From contig NZ_CP080519.1 in NCBI RefSeq assembly GCF_019468465.1, positions 4,417,001 through 4,481,000 of the forward strand: a stretch of DNA of 64,000 nucleotides, in the 5' to 3' direction. The stretch is from Amycolatopsis sp. DSM 110486 (lineage in GTDB: Bacteria > Actinomycetota > Actinomycetes > Mycobacteriales > Pseudonocardiaceae). The translations under genes were made by a program, and so were the position numbers. The notes below the pieces were generated by a model that made no database searches, was not told the DNA's origin, and saw only the letters and a list, made by a program, of their open reading frames with translations. Each line of letters starts with the position of its first letter. Position 1 is the first letter of the stretch. Positions 53,832-63,396 of this stretch are shown here, one piece after another.

Positions 53832-54859
53832 GGGGACTGGCCGCACCGCTGATCAAACTGTCGATCTTCGTGGTGATCACCGTGCTGTTCACCGCCGTGC
53901 TCGGCATCAGCATCGCGAACATCAACACCACCAGCACCAAGGACTACTCCGCGCGCTTCACCGACGCGACGTTGCTGCTCAACGGTGACGACGTCCGCAT
54001 CGCCGGCGTCCGCGTGGGCACGGTGAAGGACGTGAAGATCGTCGACAAGCGCCAGGCGCAGGTCGACTTCGAGGTCGACGCCGGACGGCAGCTGCCGGCG
54101 GGTGTCACCGCGCAGATCAAGTTCCGCAACCTTGTCGGCCAGCGCTACCTCTCCCTCGGCGAGGGCAGCGACACCTCCGGCAAGACGCTGCCCCCGGGCG
54201 GCTCGATCCCGCTCGAACGCACCACACCCGCGCTGGACCTGACCGAGCTGTTCAACGGGTTCAAGCCGCTGTTCACCGCGCTGAACCCCGACGACGTCAA
54301 CAAGCTCTCGTACGAGGTCATCCAGGTCCTGCAGGGCGAGGGCGGCACCGTCGAGAGCCTGCTGTCGCACACCGCTTCGCTGGCCACCACGATCGCCGAC
54401 AAGGACAAGGTGATCGGCGAGGTCATCGACAACCTCAACTCCGTGCTCGACACGGTCAACGCGCACACGCCGCAGCTGAGCGACCTGATCGTGAAGCTGC
54501 AGCAGCTGGTGTCCGGCCTTGCCGCCGACCGCAAGCCCATCGGCGACGCGATCGACAGCCTCGGCAACCTGGCCCAGACCACCGCCGGCCTGCTCGGCGA
54601 CGCGCGCCAGCCGCTGAAGGACGACATCAGCGCGCTGGGCGACCTGACCACCAAGCTCAACAAGAACGAGCCGACGCTGGAGCACTTCATCCAGTTCCTG
54701 CCGCAGAAGGTGAGCGCGCTGACCCGCACCGCCGACTACGGCTCCTGGTTCAACTTCTACGCGTGCGAGGTCAAGGGCAACGTCGCCCTGCCGCCGCTGA
54801 TCAACGAACCGATCGACGTGCCGCTGCTGCCGTCCAACCGGGAGAGGTGCAGCGGATGA
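53828..54859 (+). CDS. mceB: Mce family protein B
   Basis: A 343-residue protein with an N-terminal anchor (LIKLSIFVVITVLFTAVLGISI), MCE domain (DYSARFTDATLLLNGDDVRIAGVRVGTVKDVKIVDKRQAQVDFEV, RYLSLGEG) and helical tail. GTG start overlaps the mceA stop as GTGA. Confidence 0.93.
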   Translation: MRGLAAPLIKLSIFVVITVLFTAVLGISIANINTTSTKDYSARFTDATLLLNGDDVRIAGVRVGTVKDVKIVDKRQAQVDFEVDAGRQLPAGVTAQIKFRNLVGQRYLSLGEGSDTSGKTLPPGGSIPLERTTPALDLTELFNGFKPLFTALNPDDVNKLSYEVIQVLQGEGGTVESLLSHTASLATTIADKDKVIGEVIDNLNSVLDTVNAHTPQLSDLIVKLQQLVSGLAADRKPIGDAIDSLGNLAQTTAGLLGDARQPLKDDISALGDLTTKLNKNEPTLEHFIQFLPQKVSALTRTADYGSWFNFYACEVKGNVALPPLINEPIDVPLLPSNRERCSG

Positions 54860-55842
54860 AATCCTTCCAGAAGCGCAACCCCGTCCCGATCGCACTGGTC
54901 GGGCTCGCGGTGCTCGTGCTCGGCTTCGTCGCCGCGCTCAACTCCGACGACCTGCCGGTCATCGGTGGCGGCACGACCTACAGCGCCGAGTTCTCCGAGG
55001 CCGCCGGGCTCACGACCGACAACGACGTGCGCATCGCCGGCGTGAAGGTCGGCAAGGTCTCCGAGATCAAGCTCGACGGCGCCAGCGTGAAGGTGTCGTT
55101 CAAGGTCAAGGACGCCTGGCTCGGCGACAAGACCTCGGCCGCGATCAAGATCAAGACGCTGCTGGGTCAGAAGTACCTGTCGCTCGACCCGCAGGGCGTC
55201 GGCACGCTCAACCCGGGCCAGCCGATCCCGCGCGACCGCACGATGTCGCCCTACGACGTGCTCGATGCGTTCCGCGGCCTCTCGCAGACCGTCGACGACA
55301 TCAACACCGACCAGCTCGCGCAGAGCTTCGACACCATCACGCAGACCTTCGCCAACACGCCCGAGGACGTGAAGGGCGCGCTCTCGGGCCTGTCGAAGCT
55401 GTCGGACACGATCGCCTCGCGCGACTCGCAGCTGTCGAACCTGCTGGCCAACACCCGCGAGGTGTCGCAGACGCTGGTCGACCGCGACGCCGAGGTGCAG
55501 AAGCTGATCACCGACGGCAACCAGCTGCTCGACGAGATCTCCAAGCGCGAGCAGGCCATCACCGCGCTGCTCGACGGTTCCAAGGAGCTCGCCACTCAGC
55601 TGCAGGGCCTCGTCGACGACAACGACAAGCAGCTCGACCCCGTGCTCACGCAGCTGGACCAGCTGACGTCGATGCTGCAGCGCAACCAGGACTCGCTCGC
55701 GCAGGGCATCGCGAAGTTCGCCCCCTTCGTGCGCGTGTTCACCAACACCATCGGCACCGGGCACTGGTTCGACAACTACATCTGCGGCCTGGTGGCGCCC
55801 TCGATCGGCCCGCTCAACCAAGAGGGGTGCTACACGAAATGA
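54856..55842 (+). CDS. mceC: Mce family protein C
   Basis: A 328-residue protein from ATG 54856, overlapping the mceB stop by four bases (ATGA). Membrane anchor PIALVGLAVLVLGFVAAL, then TYSAEFSEAAGLTTDNDVRIAGVKVGKVSEIKL and LGQKYLSLDP in the MCE domain, then long helices with heptad-like Leu spacing (QLSNLLANTREVSQTLVDRDAEVQKLITDGNQLLDEI). Confidence 0.93.
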   Translation: MKSFQKRNPVPIALVGLAVLVLGFVAALNSDDLPVIGGGTTYSAEFSEAAGLTTDNDVRIAGVKVGKVSEIKLDGASVKVSFKVKDAWLGDKTSAAIKIKTLLGQKYLSLDPQGVGTLNPGQPIPRDRTMSPYDVLDAFRGLSQTVDDINTDQLAQSFDTITQTFANTPEDVKGALSGLSKLSDTIASRDSQLSNLLANTREVSQTLVDRDAEVQKLITDGNQLLDEISKREQAITALLDGSKELATQLQGLVDDNDKQLDPVLTQLDQLTSMLQRNQDSLAQGIAKFAPFVRVFTNTIGTGHWFDNYICGLVAPSIGPLNQEGCYTK

Positions 55843-57017
55843 GTGACACCCGGTTCGGCCAGTCGCTCCTGCGCGGCGCGTCCGTCGCCGTCGTCCTCGC
55901 GCTCGTCATCGCGGGCGGACTCTGGTGGACGCTCAAGGACGCGGGGCGCAACCACCTCACCGCGTACTTCTCCGGCGCTGTCGGCCTCTACGAGGGCAAC
56001 AGTGTGCGGATGCTCGGCGTCGACCTCGGCACGGTCACCAAGGTCCAGCCCATGGGCAACCAGGTGCGCGTGGACTTCGAGTACGACCGCTCGGTGCCGG
56101 TGCCTGCCGACGCGAAGGCGCTGATCGTCTCGCCGTCGCTGGTCAGCGACCGCTACATCCAGCTCGCGCCCGCGTACACCGGCGGCCCGAAGATCTCCGA
56201 CGGCGCCGTGATCCCGCTCAACCGCACCGAGGTGCCGCTCGAGGTCGACCAGCTCGCCGCGAGCCTCGCGAAGGTGAGCGAGACGCTCGGCCCCAACGGC
56301 GCCAACAAGAACGGTTCGCTGTCGGACCTGCTCAACACCGTCGCGAAGAACGTGGACGGCAACGGCCAGGCCCTGCACGACACGATCGCCAAGCTCGGCC
56401 AGGCGTCCGGCACGCTCGCCGGCAACAAGGACGACCTGTTCCAGACCGTGCAGAACCTCGGCCAGTTCTCGCAGACGCTGGTCAACAGCGACGGCCAGGT
56501 GCGCCAGTTCGAGAGCCAGCTCGCCGACGTGAGCGGGTACCTGGCGGGGGAGAAGGACGACCTCGCCGCCACCGTGCAGCAGCTGAGCACCACGCTGCAG
56601 TCGGTGCAGACCTTCATCGAGCAGAACCGCGGCCGGCTCAAGTCCAATGTGGACAAGCTGGCCAGCGTCACCAAGGTGCTCGTGGACCAGCGCAGCGCGT
56701 TGTCGGAGATCCTCGACGTGGCGCCGGTGGCGCTGTCGAACCTCGTCAACGTCTACAACGGCTCCGCGGGCACGCTCGACGCGCGGCCGAACCTCAACGA
56801 GCTCACGCAGCCGCCGCTGGTGATGGTCTGCAACCTGCTCAAGCAGACGCCCGACGCGCTCAAGCTGCTCGGTGACACGTGCGGCTCGATCGCCGGCGTG
56901 GTCGACGGCGCGGTGCCGCTGCCCTCGACGGCGCAGGTGGTGCAGGCCATGTCCAACGGCAAGCTGCCGCCACTGCCGCTCCCGCTCGCGGGCCAGGTCT
57001 ACGGGACGGGGAGCTGA
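55839..57017 (+). CDS. mceD: Mce family protein D
   Basis: A 392-residue protein. N-terminal anchor (ASVAVVLALVIAGGLWWTL), MCE domain (TAYFSGAVGLYEGNSVRMLGVDLGTVTKVQPMGNQVRVDFEY, RYIQLAPA) and helical region with Cys in VCNLLKQTP and DTCGSIA. ATG 55839 overlaps the mceC stop (ATGA). Confidence 0.93.
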   Translation: MSDTRFGQSLLRGASVAVVLALVIAGGLWWTLKDAGRNHLTAYFSGAVGLYEGNSVRMLGVDLGTVTKVQPMGNQVRVDFEYDRSVPVPADAKALIVSPSLVSDRYIQLAPAYTGGPKISDGAVIPLNRTEVPLEVDQLAASLAKVSETLGPNGANKNGSLSDLLNTVAKNVDGNGQALHDTIAKLGQASGTLAGNKDDLFQTVQNLGQFSQTLVNSDGQVRQFESQLADVSGYLAGEKDDLAATVQQLSTTLQSVQTFIEQNRGRLKSNVDKLASVTKVLVDQRSALSEILDVAPVALSNLVNVYNGSAGTLDARPNLNELTQPPLVMVCNLLKQTPDALKLLGDTCGSIAGVVDGAVPLPSTAQVVQAMSNGKLPPLPLPLAGQVYGTGS

Positions 57018-57019
57018 GC

Positions 57020-58234
57020 ATGAAGCGCCTCAGGAGGTTCACCGCCGCCGGCGTGGTCACCACGGTGTCCGCGCTGGTGCTGTCCGGCTGCGGGTTCACC
57101 GGGATCTACGACGTGCCGCTGCCCGGTGGCGCCGACCTCGGCAGTCACCCGTACAAGGTCAAGGTGCAGTTCTCCGACGTCCTCGACCTCGTGCCGCAGG
57201 CCGGTGTGAAGGTCAACGAGGTGCCCGTCGGCCAGGTCGAGTCCGTGGGGCTCACCCCCGACGGCTGGCACGCCGAGATCACCGTGGAGATCAACGGCGA
57301 CGTGAAGCTGCCGGCCAACGCGCTGGCCAACGTGAAGCAGTCGAGCCTGCTCGGCGAGAAGTACGTGGAGCTCTCCTCGCCCGGCGACGGGCAGGCGCAG
57401 GGCACGCTCGCGAACAACGCCACGATCCCGCTCGCGCGCACCGGCCGCGACGTCGAGGTCGAAGAGGTGCTCGGCGCGCTGTCGCTGCTGCTCAACGGTG
57501 GTGGCGTCGAGCAGCTCAACACCATCACCAAGGAGCTCAACAACGCGACGGCGGGCAAGGAGCCCGACATCAAGGCGTTGCTGGACAACGCCAACGAGCT
57601 CGTGACGAACCTCGACGAGCAGTCGCGCAACATCACCCGCGCGCTCGACGGGCTCGACCGGCTGTCGATGACGCTGAACGACCAGAAGGACAAGCTGGTG
57701 GGCGCCGTCGACAACCTCGGCCCCGGCATCGGCGTGCTGGAGCAGCAGCGCGGCCAGCTCGTGACCATGCTCAACGCGCTGAACAACCTCTCCGGCGTCG
57801 CCACCGACACGGTGAACAAGAGCAAGGCGGACCTCGTGGCCGACCTCAAGGCCCTCACGCCGACGCTGCAGAAGCTCGGCGAGGCGGGCAACGACCTGCC
57901 GCAGGCACTGCAGATCCTGCTGACCTTCCCGTTCACCGACCAGGCCTACAACGACGTGAAGGGTGATTACTTCAACCTCTTCGCGAAGGTCGACCTGAAC
58001 CTCAAGGACGTCATCGACAACCTGGGCCGCAGCCGGGACAACCCGCTGTCGAACCTGCTGCCGGTGCCGGGCCTTACCGGTGGCACGCAGGGCGACCAGC
58101 CGCCGCTGCTACCGCTCGGGGGCCAGTCGGGGTCGAACGCGAAGCCGAATTCCAGTGGTGGCCAGGGCGGCGGGCAGCCGTCGCAGGGCGGGCTGTCCGG
58201 GCTCTTCGGGATCCTCTCGGGAGGTGCGGGCTGA
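57020..58234 (+). CDS. mceE: Mce family protein E, lipoprotein (LprK-like)
   Basis: A 404-residue protein with a lipobox (LVLSGC, Cys near residue 24), as is typical for the fifth Mce subunit. MCE domain YKVKVQFSDVLDLVPQAGVKVNEVPVGQVESVGL and LLGEKYVELSSP; Ser/Gly/Gln-rich C-terminus. It starts two bases after the mceD stop and its stop shares one base with mceF. Confidence 0.93.
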   Translation: MKRLRRFTAAGVVTTVSALVLSGCGFTGIYDVPLPGGADLGSHPYKVKVQFSDVLDLVPQAGVKVNEVPVGQVESVGLTPDGWHAEITVEINGDVKLPANALANVKQSSLLGEKYVELSSPGDGQAQGTLANNATIPLARTGRDVEVEEVLGALSLLLNGGGVEQLNTITKELNNATAGKEPDIKALLDNANELVTNLDEQSRNITRALDGLDRLSMTLNDQKDKLVGAVDNLGPGIGVLEQQRGQLVTMLNALNNLSGVATDTVNKSKADLVADLKALTPTLQKLGEAGNDLPQALQILLTFPFTDQAYNDVKGDYFNLFAKVDLNLKDVIDNLGRSRDNPLSNLLPVPGLTGGTQGDQPPLLPLGGQSGSNAKPNSSGGQGGGQPSQGGLSGLFGILSGGAG

Positions 58235-59499
58235 TGTTGCTGCGCAAGACGAAGTTCCAGCTCGTCGCCTTCGTGATCATCTCGATCGTGGCGCTCGTCT
58301 ACGCCCTGGTCCGTTTCGCCGGCCTCGGCTCGGTGTTCGGCGACAGCGGCTACACGGTGAAGCTGCAGCTAAACGATTCGGGCGGCATCTTCACCAACGC
58401 CGAGGTGACCTACCGCGGCTTCAACATCGGGCGCGTCGGCCAGCTGCGGCTCACGCAGACCGGCCTGGAGGCCGACCTCGACATCGACCCGTCGGCGCCG
58501 CAGGTGCCCGCGGACCTCGACGCCGTGGTCGCCAACCGCTCGGCCGTGGGTGAGCAGTACGTGGACCTGCGGCCGAAGAACGACAAGGGCCCGTACCTCG
58601 CGGGCGGTTCGGTGATCCCGGCGTCGAAGACCACCGTGCCGGTCAGCACCGACCGGCTGCTTTCGGACCTCGACTCGCTCGCGGCCTCCGTGCCCACCGA
58701 CTCGCTGCGGACGGTCGTGGACGAGTCCTACGACGCGTTCCGCGGCACCGGCGCAGACCTGCAGCAGCTGCTCGACACCGCGCAGAGCTTCACGGCCACG
58801 GCCCAGCAGTACCTGCCGCAGACCGTGCAGCTGCTCGACGCCGGCGGCCAGGCGCTGGACACGCAGAACCACGAGGCGTCGAACTTCGCGGACTTCTCCA
58901 AGAACCTCAACGAGCTCACCGGCACGCTGAAGAACTCCGACGGCGACCTGCGCAAGCTGATCGGCATCACGCCGCAGGTCGCGGCGCAGATCGACCAGGT
59001 CGTCAACGAGACCGGGCCGGGCCTGGGCGCGCTGACGGCGAACCTGCTGACCACGGCCAACGTCACCGTGACCCGTCTCGACGGCATCGAGCAGGGCCTG
59101 GTGACCTACCCGGCGCTGGCCGGCGCGGCCGCCAGCGTGGCGCCGGGCGACGGCACCGCCCACCTCGGGCTCGTGCTGAACCTGTTCAACCCGCCGGCCT
59201 GCACGAAGGGCTACCTGCCCTACAGCCAGTACCGCACGGGTGCCGACACGTCACCGCGGCCGGCCGATGACAATGTGTACTGTGCCGAGCCCAAGGGCAG
59301 CCCCATCAACGTCCGCGGCTCGCAGAACGCGCCGTACGGCGGGGCCCCGGTCGCGCCGTCGCAGTCCGATGTGGATGCCAACGCGGGCCGTCCGGCCCAG
59401 GAACTGCAGGACATGCGCGACGCCGCCGTTCCGGGCGTAGCCGGAAGCCCGGGTGTCTCGTTGAACAGCCTGGGAGCGCTGCTCGGTCTCTCAGGCTGA
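58234..59499 (+). CDS. mceF: Mce family protein F
   Basis: A 421-residue protein from ATG 58234, whose A is the last base of the mceE TGA. Anchor LVAFVIISIVALVYALVRFAG, MCE domain GYTVKLQLNDSGGIFTNAEVTYRGFNIGRVGQLRL and GEQYVDLRP, long helical segment (TGADLQQLLDTAQSFTATAQQYL), C-terminal disordered region with Cys residues (PACTKG, VYCAEP). It is the last canonical subunit of the six. Confidence 0.93.
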   Translation: MLLRKTKFQLVAFVIISIVALVYALVRFAGLGSVFGDSGYTVKLQLNDSGGIFTNAEVTYRGFNIGRVGQLRLTQTGLEADLDIDPSAPQVPADLDAVVANRSAVGEQYVDLRPKNDKGPYLAGGSVIPASKTTVPVSTDRLLSDLDSLAASVPTDSLRTVVDESYDAFRGTGADLQQLLDTAQSFTATAQQYLPQTVQLLDAGGQALDTQNHEASNFADFSKNLNELTGTLKNSDGDLRKLIGITPQVAAQIDQVVNETGPGLGALTANLLTTANVTVTRLDGIEQGLVTYPALAGAAASVAPGDGTAHLGLVLNLFNPPACTKGYLPYSQYRTGADTSPRPADDNVYCAEPKGSPINVRGSQNAPYGGAPVAPSQSDVDANAGRPAQELQDMRDAAVPGVAGSPGVSLNSLGALLGLSG

Positions 59500-59545
59500 G
59501 CAGCGTGGGCGTGTATTCGATGACCGTTACCTACCCTGGAGTGAT

Positions 59546-60178
59546 ATGAGTTCCGAACAGGCCGCCGCCGAGGAAGGGGTGACCTCGTCGCCGCCGGAAG
59601 CCCCGGCTTCCGCTTCGGAGACTGCTTCGACCGGTGCCGCTTCGCCGGCCAAGCGGTCTCTGCCGGGCTCGCCGCGCGTGTGGCTCTTCGGCGCCGGGGC
59701 GTTCGCGCTCGCCGCCTTCGTGGTCGCGGTGGTCTTCGGGATCATGTGGTGGGTCGCGGGCACGGGGGAGAACGCGGCACTGGCGCAGTCCCGTGACGAC
59801 GTCGTGAAGGCGGGCGCCAACGCCGTGAAGGCCTACACCGAGGTGGACTACCAGAACCTCGACGCCGTCTTCGCCCGCCAGAAGTCCGTGTCCGACGACG
59901 ACATGGCCAAGCAGATCGACCAGCTGAAGCCCACCTACGGCAAGGCTCTGACCGACGCGAAGACGAAGGTCACCACGACCGTGCAGGACATCGCGGTCGA
60001 GGAACTCGACGACCACGAGGGCAAGGCCAGCTTCCTGGCCGCCATCACCACCGACGTCACCCAGGGCGCGCAGAGCTCCGCGAAGGCGCTGCGCCTGGAG
60101 GTCTCGATGACCCGCGTCGGGAACGACTGGAAGCTGTCCGGCATCGACAACGTCCCCCTCGTCGCCTCCGGCCAGTAG
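59546..60178 (+). CDS. Mce-associated membrane protein 1
   Basis: A 210-residue protein. Disordered N-terminus (Ala/Ser/Pro), membrane helix (WLFGAGAFALAAFVVAVVFGIMWWVAG), then an exported domain with QSRDDVVKAGANAVKAYTEVDYQN and a DIAVEELDDHEGKASFLAAITTDVT region. This matches the mas genes at the end of mce operons, thought to stabilise the complex. It starts 46 bases after mceF. Confidence 0.87.
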   Translation: MSSEQAAAEEGVTSSPPEAPASASETASTGAASPAKRSLPGSPRVWLFGAGAFALAAFVVAVVFGIMWWVAGTGENAALAQSRDDVVKAGANAVKAYTEVDYQNLDAVFARQKSVSDDDMAKQIDQLKPTYGKALTDAKTKVTTTVQDIAVEELDDHEGKASFLAAITTDVTQGAQSSAKALRLEVSMTRVGNDWKLSGIDNVPLVASGQ

Positions 60179-60204
60179 CTTCACCGCAGAACGGAGTTCT
60201 CCTA

Positions 60205-61296
60205 GTGCCCCCCTCCCGCCGCCAGCCGCCCCGCAGCAGCACCCCGCCGGCCCGCCGGCCGAGGGTCGCCGGGCTGCGCAAGCCGTCGAGCGCGGACGGC
60301 GCACCTGCGTCCACCGACGAGCTGCCGACCCCTGCTCCGGCTCCCGCCGCGGCCAAGCCGCGCCCGCGTCCGGTGCCGCGAACAGGCCCGCTGACCAGCG
60401 CGGATCCGTCCGAGGTCACCCAGGAGATCCGGTTCCCGAAGAGCGCGGGGATCTCGCGGTCGCGGGGGCTGGCCACGGAGGACCCCGAGGACGCTGCCGA
60501 CGTGGACACCGCGGCCCCGGTCGAGGACGAAGCCGAGGTCGACGCCCTCACCGGGGAGGCCGTCGACACTCCCGAGGAAACTGACGAGACAGTCCGCGCG
60601 GCTCCCCGCCGCAAGCGCCGGGACTCGGGCCGCGCGAAGCCCGTGGACGTCGACGAGGCCGAGCAGGAGGCCGCCGGCGCGCCCGCCGTGCCGCCGCCGT
60701 GGGCGAGGCAGCAGCCGCGCCAGGACCGCACGGTCGTGCTGACCGTTGTGCTGCTCGTGGTGGGCCTGGTGTTCGCCGCGGGCGCGGTGTTCTTCAAGCT
60801 CGGCTTCGACGACGCCTCCGACTCCACGAGCAACACCGCGCTGCTGGACGTCGCGAAGACCGCGCAGGTCAAGGACCAGGTCTCCAAGGCCACGGAGGCC
60901 CTGTTCTCTTACGACTTCAACAACATCAAGAAGACCGAGGACGCCGCCAACGGCCTGCTCGCCAACGACAGCGTCAAGGCCAAGTACAACTCGCTCATGG
61001 GCGAGGTGAAGCGCCTCGCGCCGCAGCAGAAGATGGTGGTGACCTGCAAGGTCACGCGCAGCGCCGTGATCATGCTCAACGGCGACCTCGCGCGCGTGAT
61101 GGTGTTCGTGGACCAGACCTCCACGCGTGCCGACACCAAGCAGACCACCGCCGGCTCGGCCCAGCTGCACGTCGACGCGCAGCTGCAGGGCGACACGTGG
61201 AAGATCACCGACCTCGACACGTACAAGGCCCCGGCGCCGCCCGCGGCCAAGGCACCCGCCTCCTCGGCCCCGGCCTCGCCGCCGCCGTCGAAGTAA
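60205..61296 (+). CDS. Mce-associated membrane protein 2
   Basis: A 363-residue protein with a long disordered N-terminus (first 160 residues, Pro/Arg/Asp/Glu-rich), a membrane helix (TVVLTVVLLVVGLVFAAGAVFF), then LLDVAKTAQVKDQVSKATEALFSYDFNNIKKTEDAANGLL and VTCKVTRSAVIMLNGDLARVMVFVDQTST, the Mce-associated fold. It ends 4 bases before the long terminator. GTG start. Confidence 0.87.
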   Translation: MPPSRRQPPRSSTPPARRPRVAGLRKPSSADGAPASTDELPTPAPAPAAAKPRPRPVPRTGPLTSADPSEVTQEIRFPKSAGISRSRGLATEDPEDAADVDTAAPVEDEAEVDALTGEAVDTPEETDETVRAAPRRKRRDSGRAKPVDVDEAEQEAAGAPAVPPPWARQQPRQDRTVVLTVVLLVVGLVFAAGAVFFKLGFDDASDSTSNTALLDVAKTAQVKDQVSKATEALFSYDFNNIKKTEDAANGLLANDSVKAKYNSLMGEVKRLAPQQKMVVTCKVTRSAVIMLNGDLARVMVFVDQTSTRADTKQTTAGSAQLHVDAQLQGDTWKITDLDTYKAPAPPAAKAPASSAPASPPPSK

Positions 61297-61300
61297 GTCC

Positions 61301-61348
61301 AAGCAGAAGGCCCGGTGCCCGCTCGAGCGGGCACCGGGCCTTCTGCTT
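61301..61348 (+). terminator. long terminator of the Mce operon
   Basis: A 24-bp perfect inverted repeat, arms 61301-61324 and 61325-61348 (CTCGAG at the centre), followed by TTGTT. It also lies downstream of the convergent chorismate mutase gene (stop 61361), so it may serve both. Confidence 0.9.
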
Positions 61349-61360
61349 TTGTTCAGGGCC

Positions 61361-61978
61361 TCAGCAGAGCGACTGCAGGGCCGTGCGCAGCGCGGTGCGG
61401 TGCAGCTCGTCGAGGTGGTCGACGACGTCGGCCGAGATCTGCGCCTCGAGCACGTCCACGCGGCACGGCGCGCCGTGGTCGCGGACGTCGTTCGTGGCCA
61501 CCAGCTCGGTCAGCAGTGACGTGGTCAGCTCGTCCAGCTCGGCGCGGATCTCGGTGAGGTCCCGGCGGGTGGTGGGCGCCTGCTCGGGGTGCGCGGTCCA
61601 GCGGTCGAACAGCCCGCGCTGCACGACCTTGCTCGCGGTGATCTGGTCGGAGAAGAACGCGGCCGTGCGCTCGGGGTCCAAGCCCAGCGCGAACGCGCGC
61701 GTGCGCACCGCAGCGAGCTCCTGCTCCTCGCGCGCCGGGTCGTCGATGGGCTTGTCCGTGCCGAACTTCGACGCGGCCACGCGGTCACTCACCCGCAGGC
61801 GCTCGACCACGAGGTCGGCGAGCGGCCCGAGCCGGCCGAACGCGCGGCCCGCGGTGCCGGCGGTGTCTGTGGCGGTCTTTTCGGATGCGGCCATGGCCTG
61901 AGTGCCTCCGACGGTGAGTGCGGCCAGCGCGACGGCGAGAATCACGGTGGGGCGACGAGCAGTCTCGTTCCCGAACAT
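61361..61978 (-). CDS. secreted chorismate mutase, AroQ gamma class
   Basis: A 205-residue protein with a Sec signal peptide (AVALAALTVGGTQAMAA, cleavage about residue 30). The mature part is all-helical: LADLVVERLRVSDRVAASKFGTDKPIDDPAREEQELAAVRTRA and DPERTAAFFSDQITASKVVQRGLFDRW hold the Arg, Lys, Asp, Arg and Glu residues expected in the active site of *MtCM-type exported chorismate mutases. A C-terminal Cys pair (PCRVD and SLC-end) may form a disulfide. It converts chorismate to prephenate outside the cell, a role that is unclear. ATG 61978 has GGAG six bases upstream. Confidence 0.85.
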   Translation of the reverse strand: MFGNETARRPTVILAVALAALTVGGTQAMAASEKTATDTAGTAGRAFGRLGPLADLVVERLRVSDRVAASKFGTDKPIDDPAREEQELAAVRTRAFALGLDPERTAAFFSDQITASKVVQRGLFDRWTAHPEQAPTTRRDLTEIRAELDELTTSLLTELVATNDVRDHGAPCRVDVLEAQISADVVDHLDELHRTALRTALQSLC

Positions 61979-63396
61979 GAGCACTCCGTCGTGGGCCGGC
62001 GACCAGGATCGGATCCGATTTTAGCGGTGGGGAATTCACGAAACCCGGACAATCTCGCCGGATGGACACGCAATAGTGCCGATGCCGGATTTGTCTGCCC
62101 GGACGTACCGCGGGGCTCGGCCCCACGGGTCACGCCGGCTTCCGGCGGTGGTTGCGACAGCGCTGCCACCCTGGCTGCTCGGGATGATCACGGCGCGTTC
62201 GGCGGGTGAACCGGCAGTCCAGCTCATCGCGAATGATCGCCTGCAGCGCCGTGCCGGCGGCCGCTCCGAGACCGCGGGTCGGGCACGCCGGGCTGCTCCC
62301 GACCCGCCGCGCCGCCTCTCTGCCGCCGCACTCCAGCCCGCACGCGCCACCACCAAACGTCGGCCACGCCCGGACGCTCGCCGAACCCGCACTGACGCGG
62401 CCCGATCCCGATGCCCCGGAGCCATCGACAACTCTCGAACGGCTCCCGTCGCGCAAAGCCCCGCGCGCTTGCCGGACAACCCCCGCCCTCCCTATGGGGG
62501 GCGTCCCCATCCCAGTCTATCGGCCCCTGACCTCGAAAAATGCCCGGAACGAAATCTGTGGACAACTCCGGAGTAAGCCGGGTGCCTGTGGACAAGCCGA
62601 GCTGCCTGTGGCGGGCCGAACTGCCTGTGGCGGGCCGAGCTGCCTGTGGACAAGCGCCGAACTGCCCGTGCCGGGCCAAGCTGCCCGTGACGCAAGGCAC
62701 TCGCGCGCCCCCCAGCCGGGCACCGCACCCGGCCCCGCGGGTCACCGGACCAGCCTCCCGGACCACCCCGAACAGACCGCCACGAGTAGCCCGCCAAGAG
62801 CAGCTCTCTTCCGGACCACCACGGATTCAGCCCCTCGGACCACCCCGAACAGGCCTCTGCCGACCCCTCAGCCGCGCTCCACGCCACACCCCGGCGCCGA
62901 CTGGACCACTCACTCCACGACCCCTGTTCGTGACGCAGAACACCGTTTAAAACCCTCCCCGATCCACTCCCAGACCACGATTCCGCAGGTACCGGCGGGT
63001 AACCGGGATGATCATCCCGCTTGTCACCCTCCGCATGCCCCGGTCGACGCTGCGCCAACCGGTCGGACCCCCGAGTGGCATCTTGACTCGAGGGCGTCGT
63101 GGGTTCAGGCTTACTGCCAACGGTCACGGCCGGGAGCGCGAACCTTGCGGGAGGGACGCAGAACCCGGGCAGGCCGGAGGCATTGCTACAACGCCGCGAG
63201 GCAGGCTGGGCCCCATCAGGAGCGCCCCCTGGACAGACCGCGTCGTTCGGGCTAGACTGCCTCTTTGCGCTGCCCTCTTTCAGGCTGCCCGGAGCCGGTA
63301 GTTAGGATAGTGGGCACACGGCACCCCTGACAGTCCGCGACGGCACCTGTTGCCATTGCGGCTGCTCACCGCTCATTGTCCCCGGAAGGACGCATC
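61979..63396. other. 1.4-kb region upstream of rpoB without a supported gene
   Basis: Several long frames exist on both strands, but their predicted proteins are composition-driven (Pro/Arg/Thr-rich, no domain), so I call none. The region holds repeats and DnaA-box-like sites (separate entry). TAGGAT at 63303-63308 is a possible rpoB -10, with no good -35 seen. The leader of rpoB after it is about 90 bases. Confidence 0.6.
62557..62695. repeat. DnaA-box-like 9-mers and 19-bp near-tandem repeats upstream of rpoB
   Basis: TGTGGACAA (reverse complement TTGTCCACA, the actinobacterial DnaA box) occurs exactly at 62557-62565, 62587-62595 and 62645-62653. From 62577 to about 62695 roughly six imperfect copies of a 19-bp unit GCCGARCTGCCTGTGGCGG lie in tandem; the boxes fall inside three of them. 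A further 17-bp repeat CGGACCACCCCGAACAG occurs at 62760-62776 and 62836-62852. Confidence 0.65.

Noticed and set aside
62577..62695. CRISPR array or origin of replication (oriC)
   Set aside because: The 19-bp units have no unique spacers. No dnaA, dnaN or gyrase genes flank it, so oriC is not supported; the 9-mers are reported only as a cluster.
61979..63396. Long frames upstream of rpoB (for example 62206-63255 plus and 62492-63127 minus)
   Set aside because: Predicted products are Pro/Arg/Thr-rich without domains and cover repeat arrays; no ribosome site or conservation-like pattern supports them.
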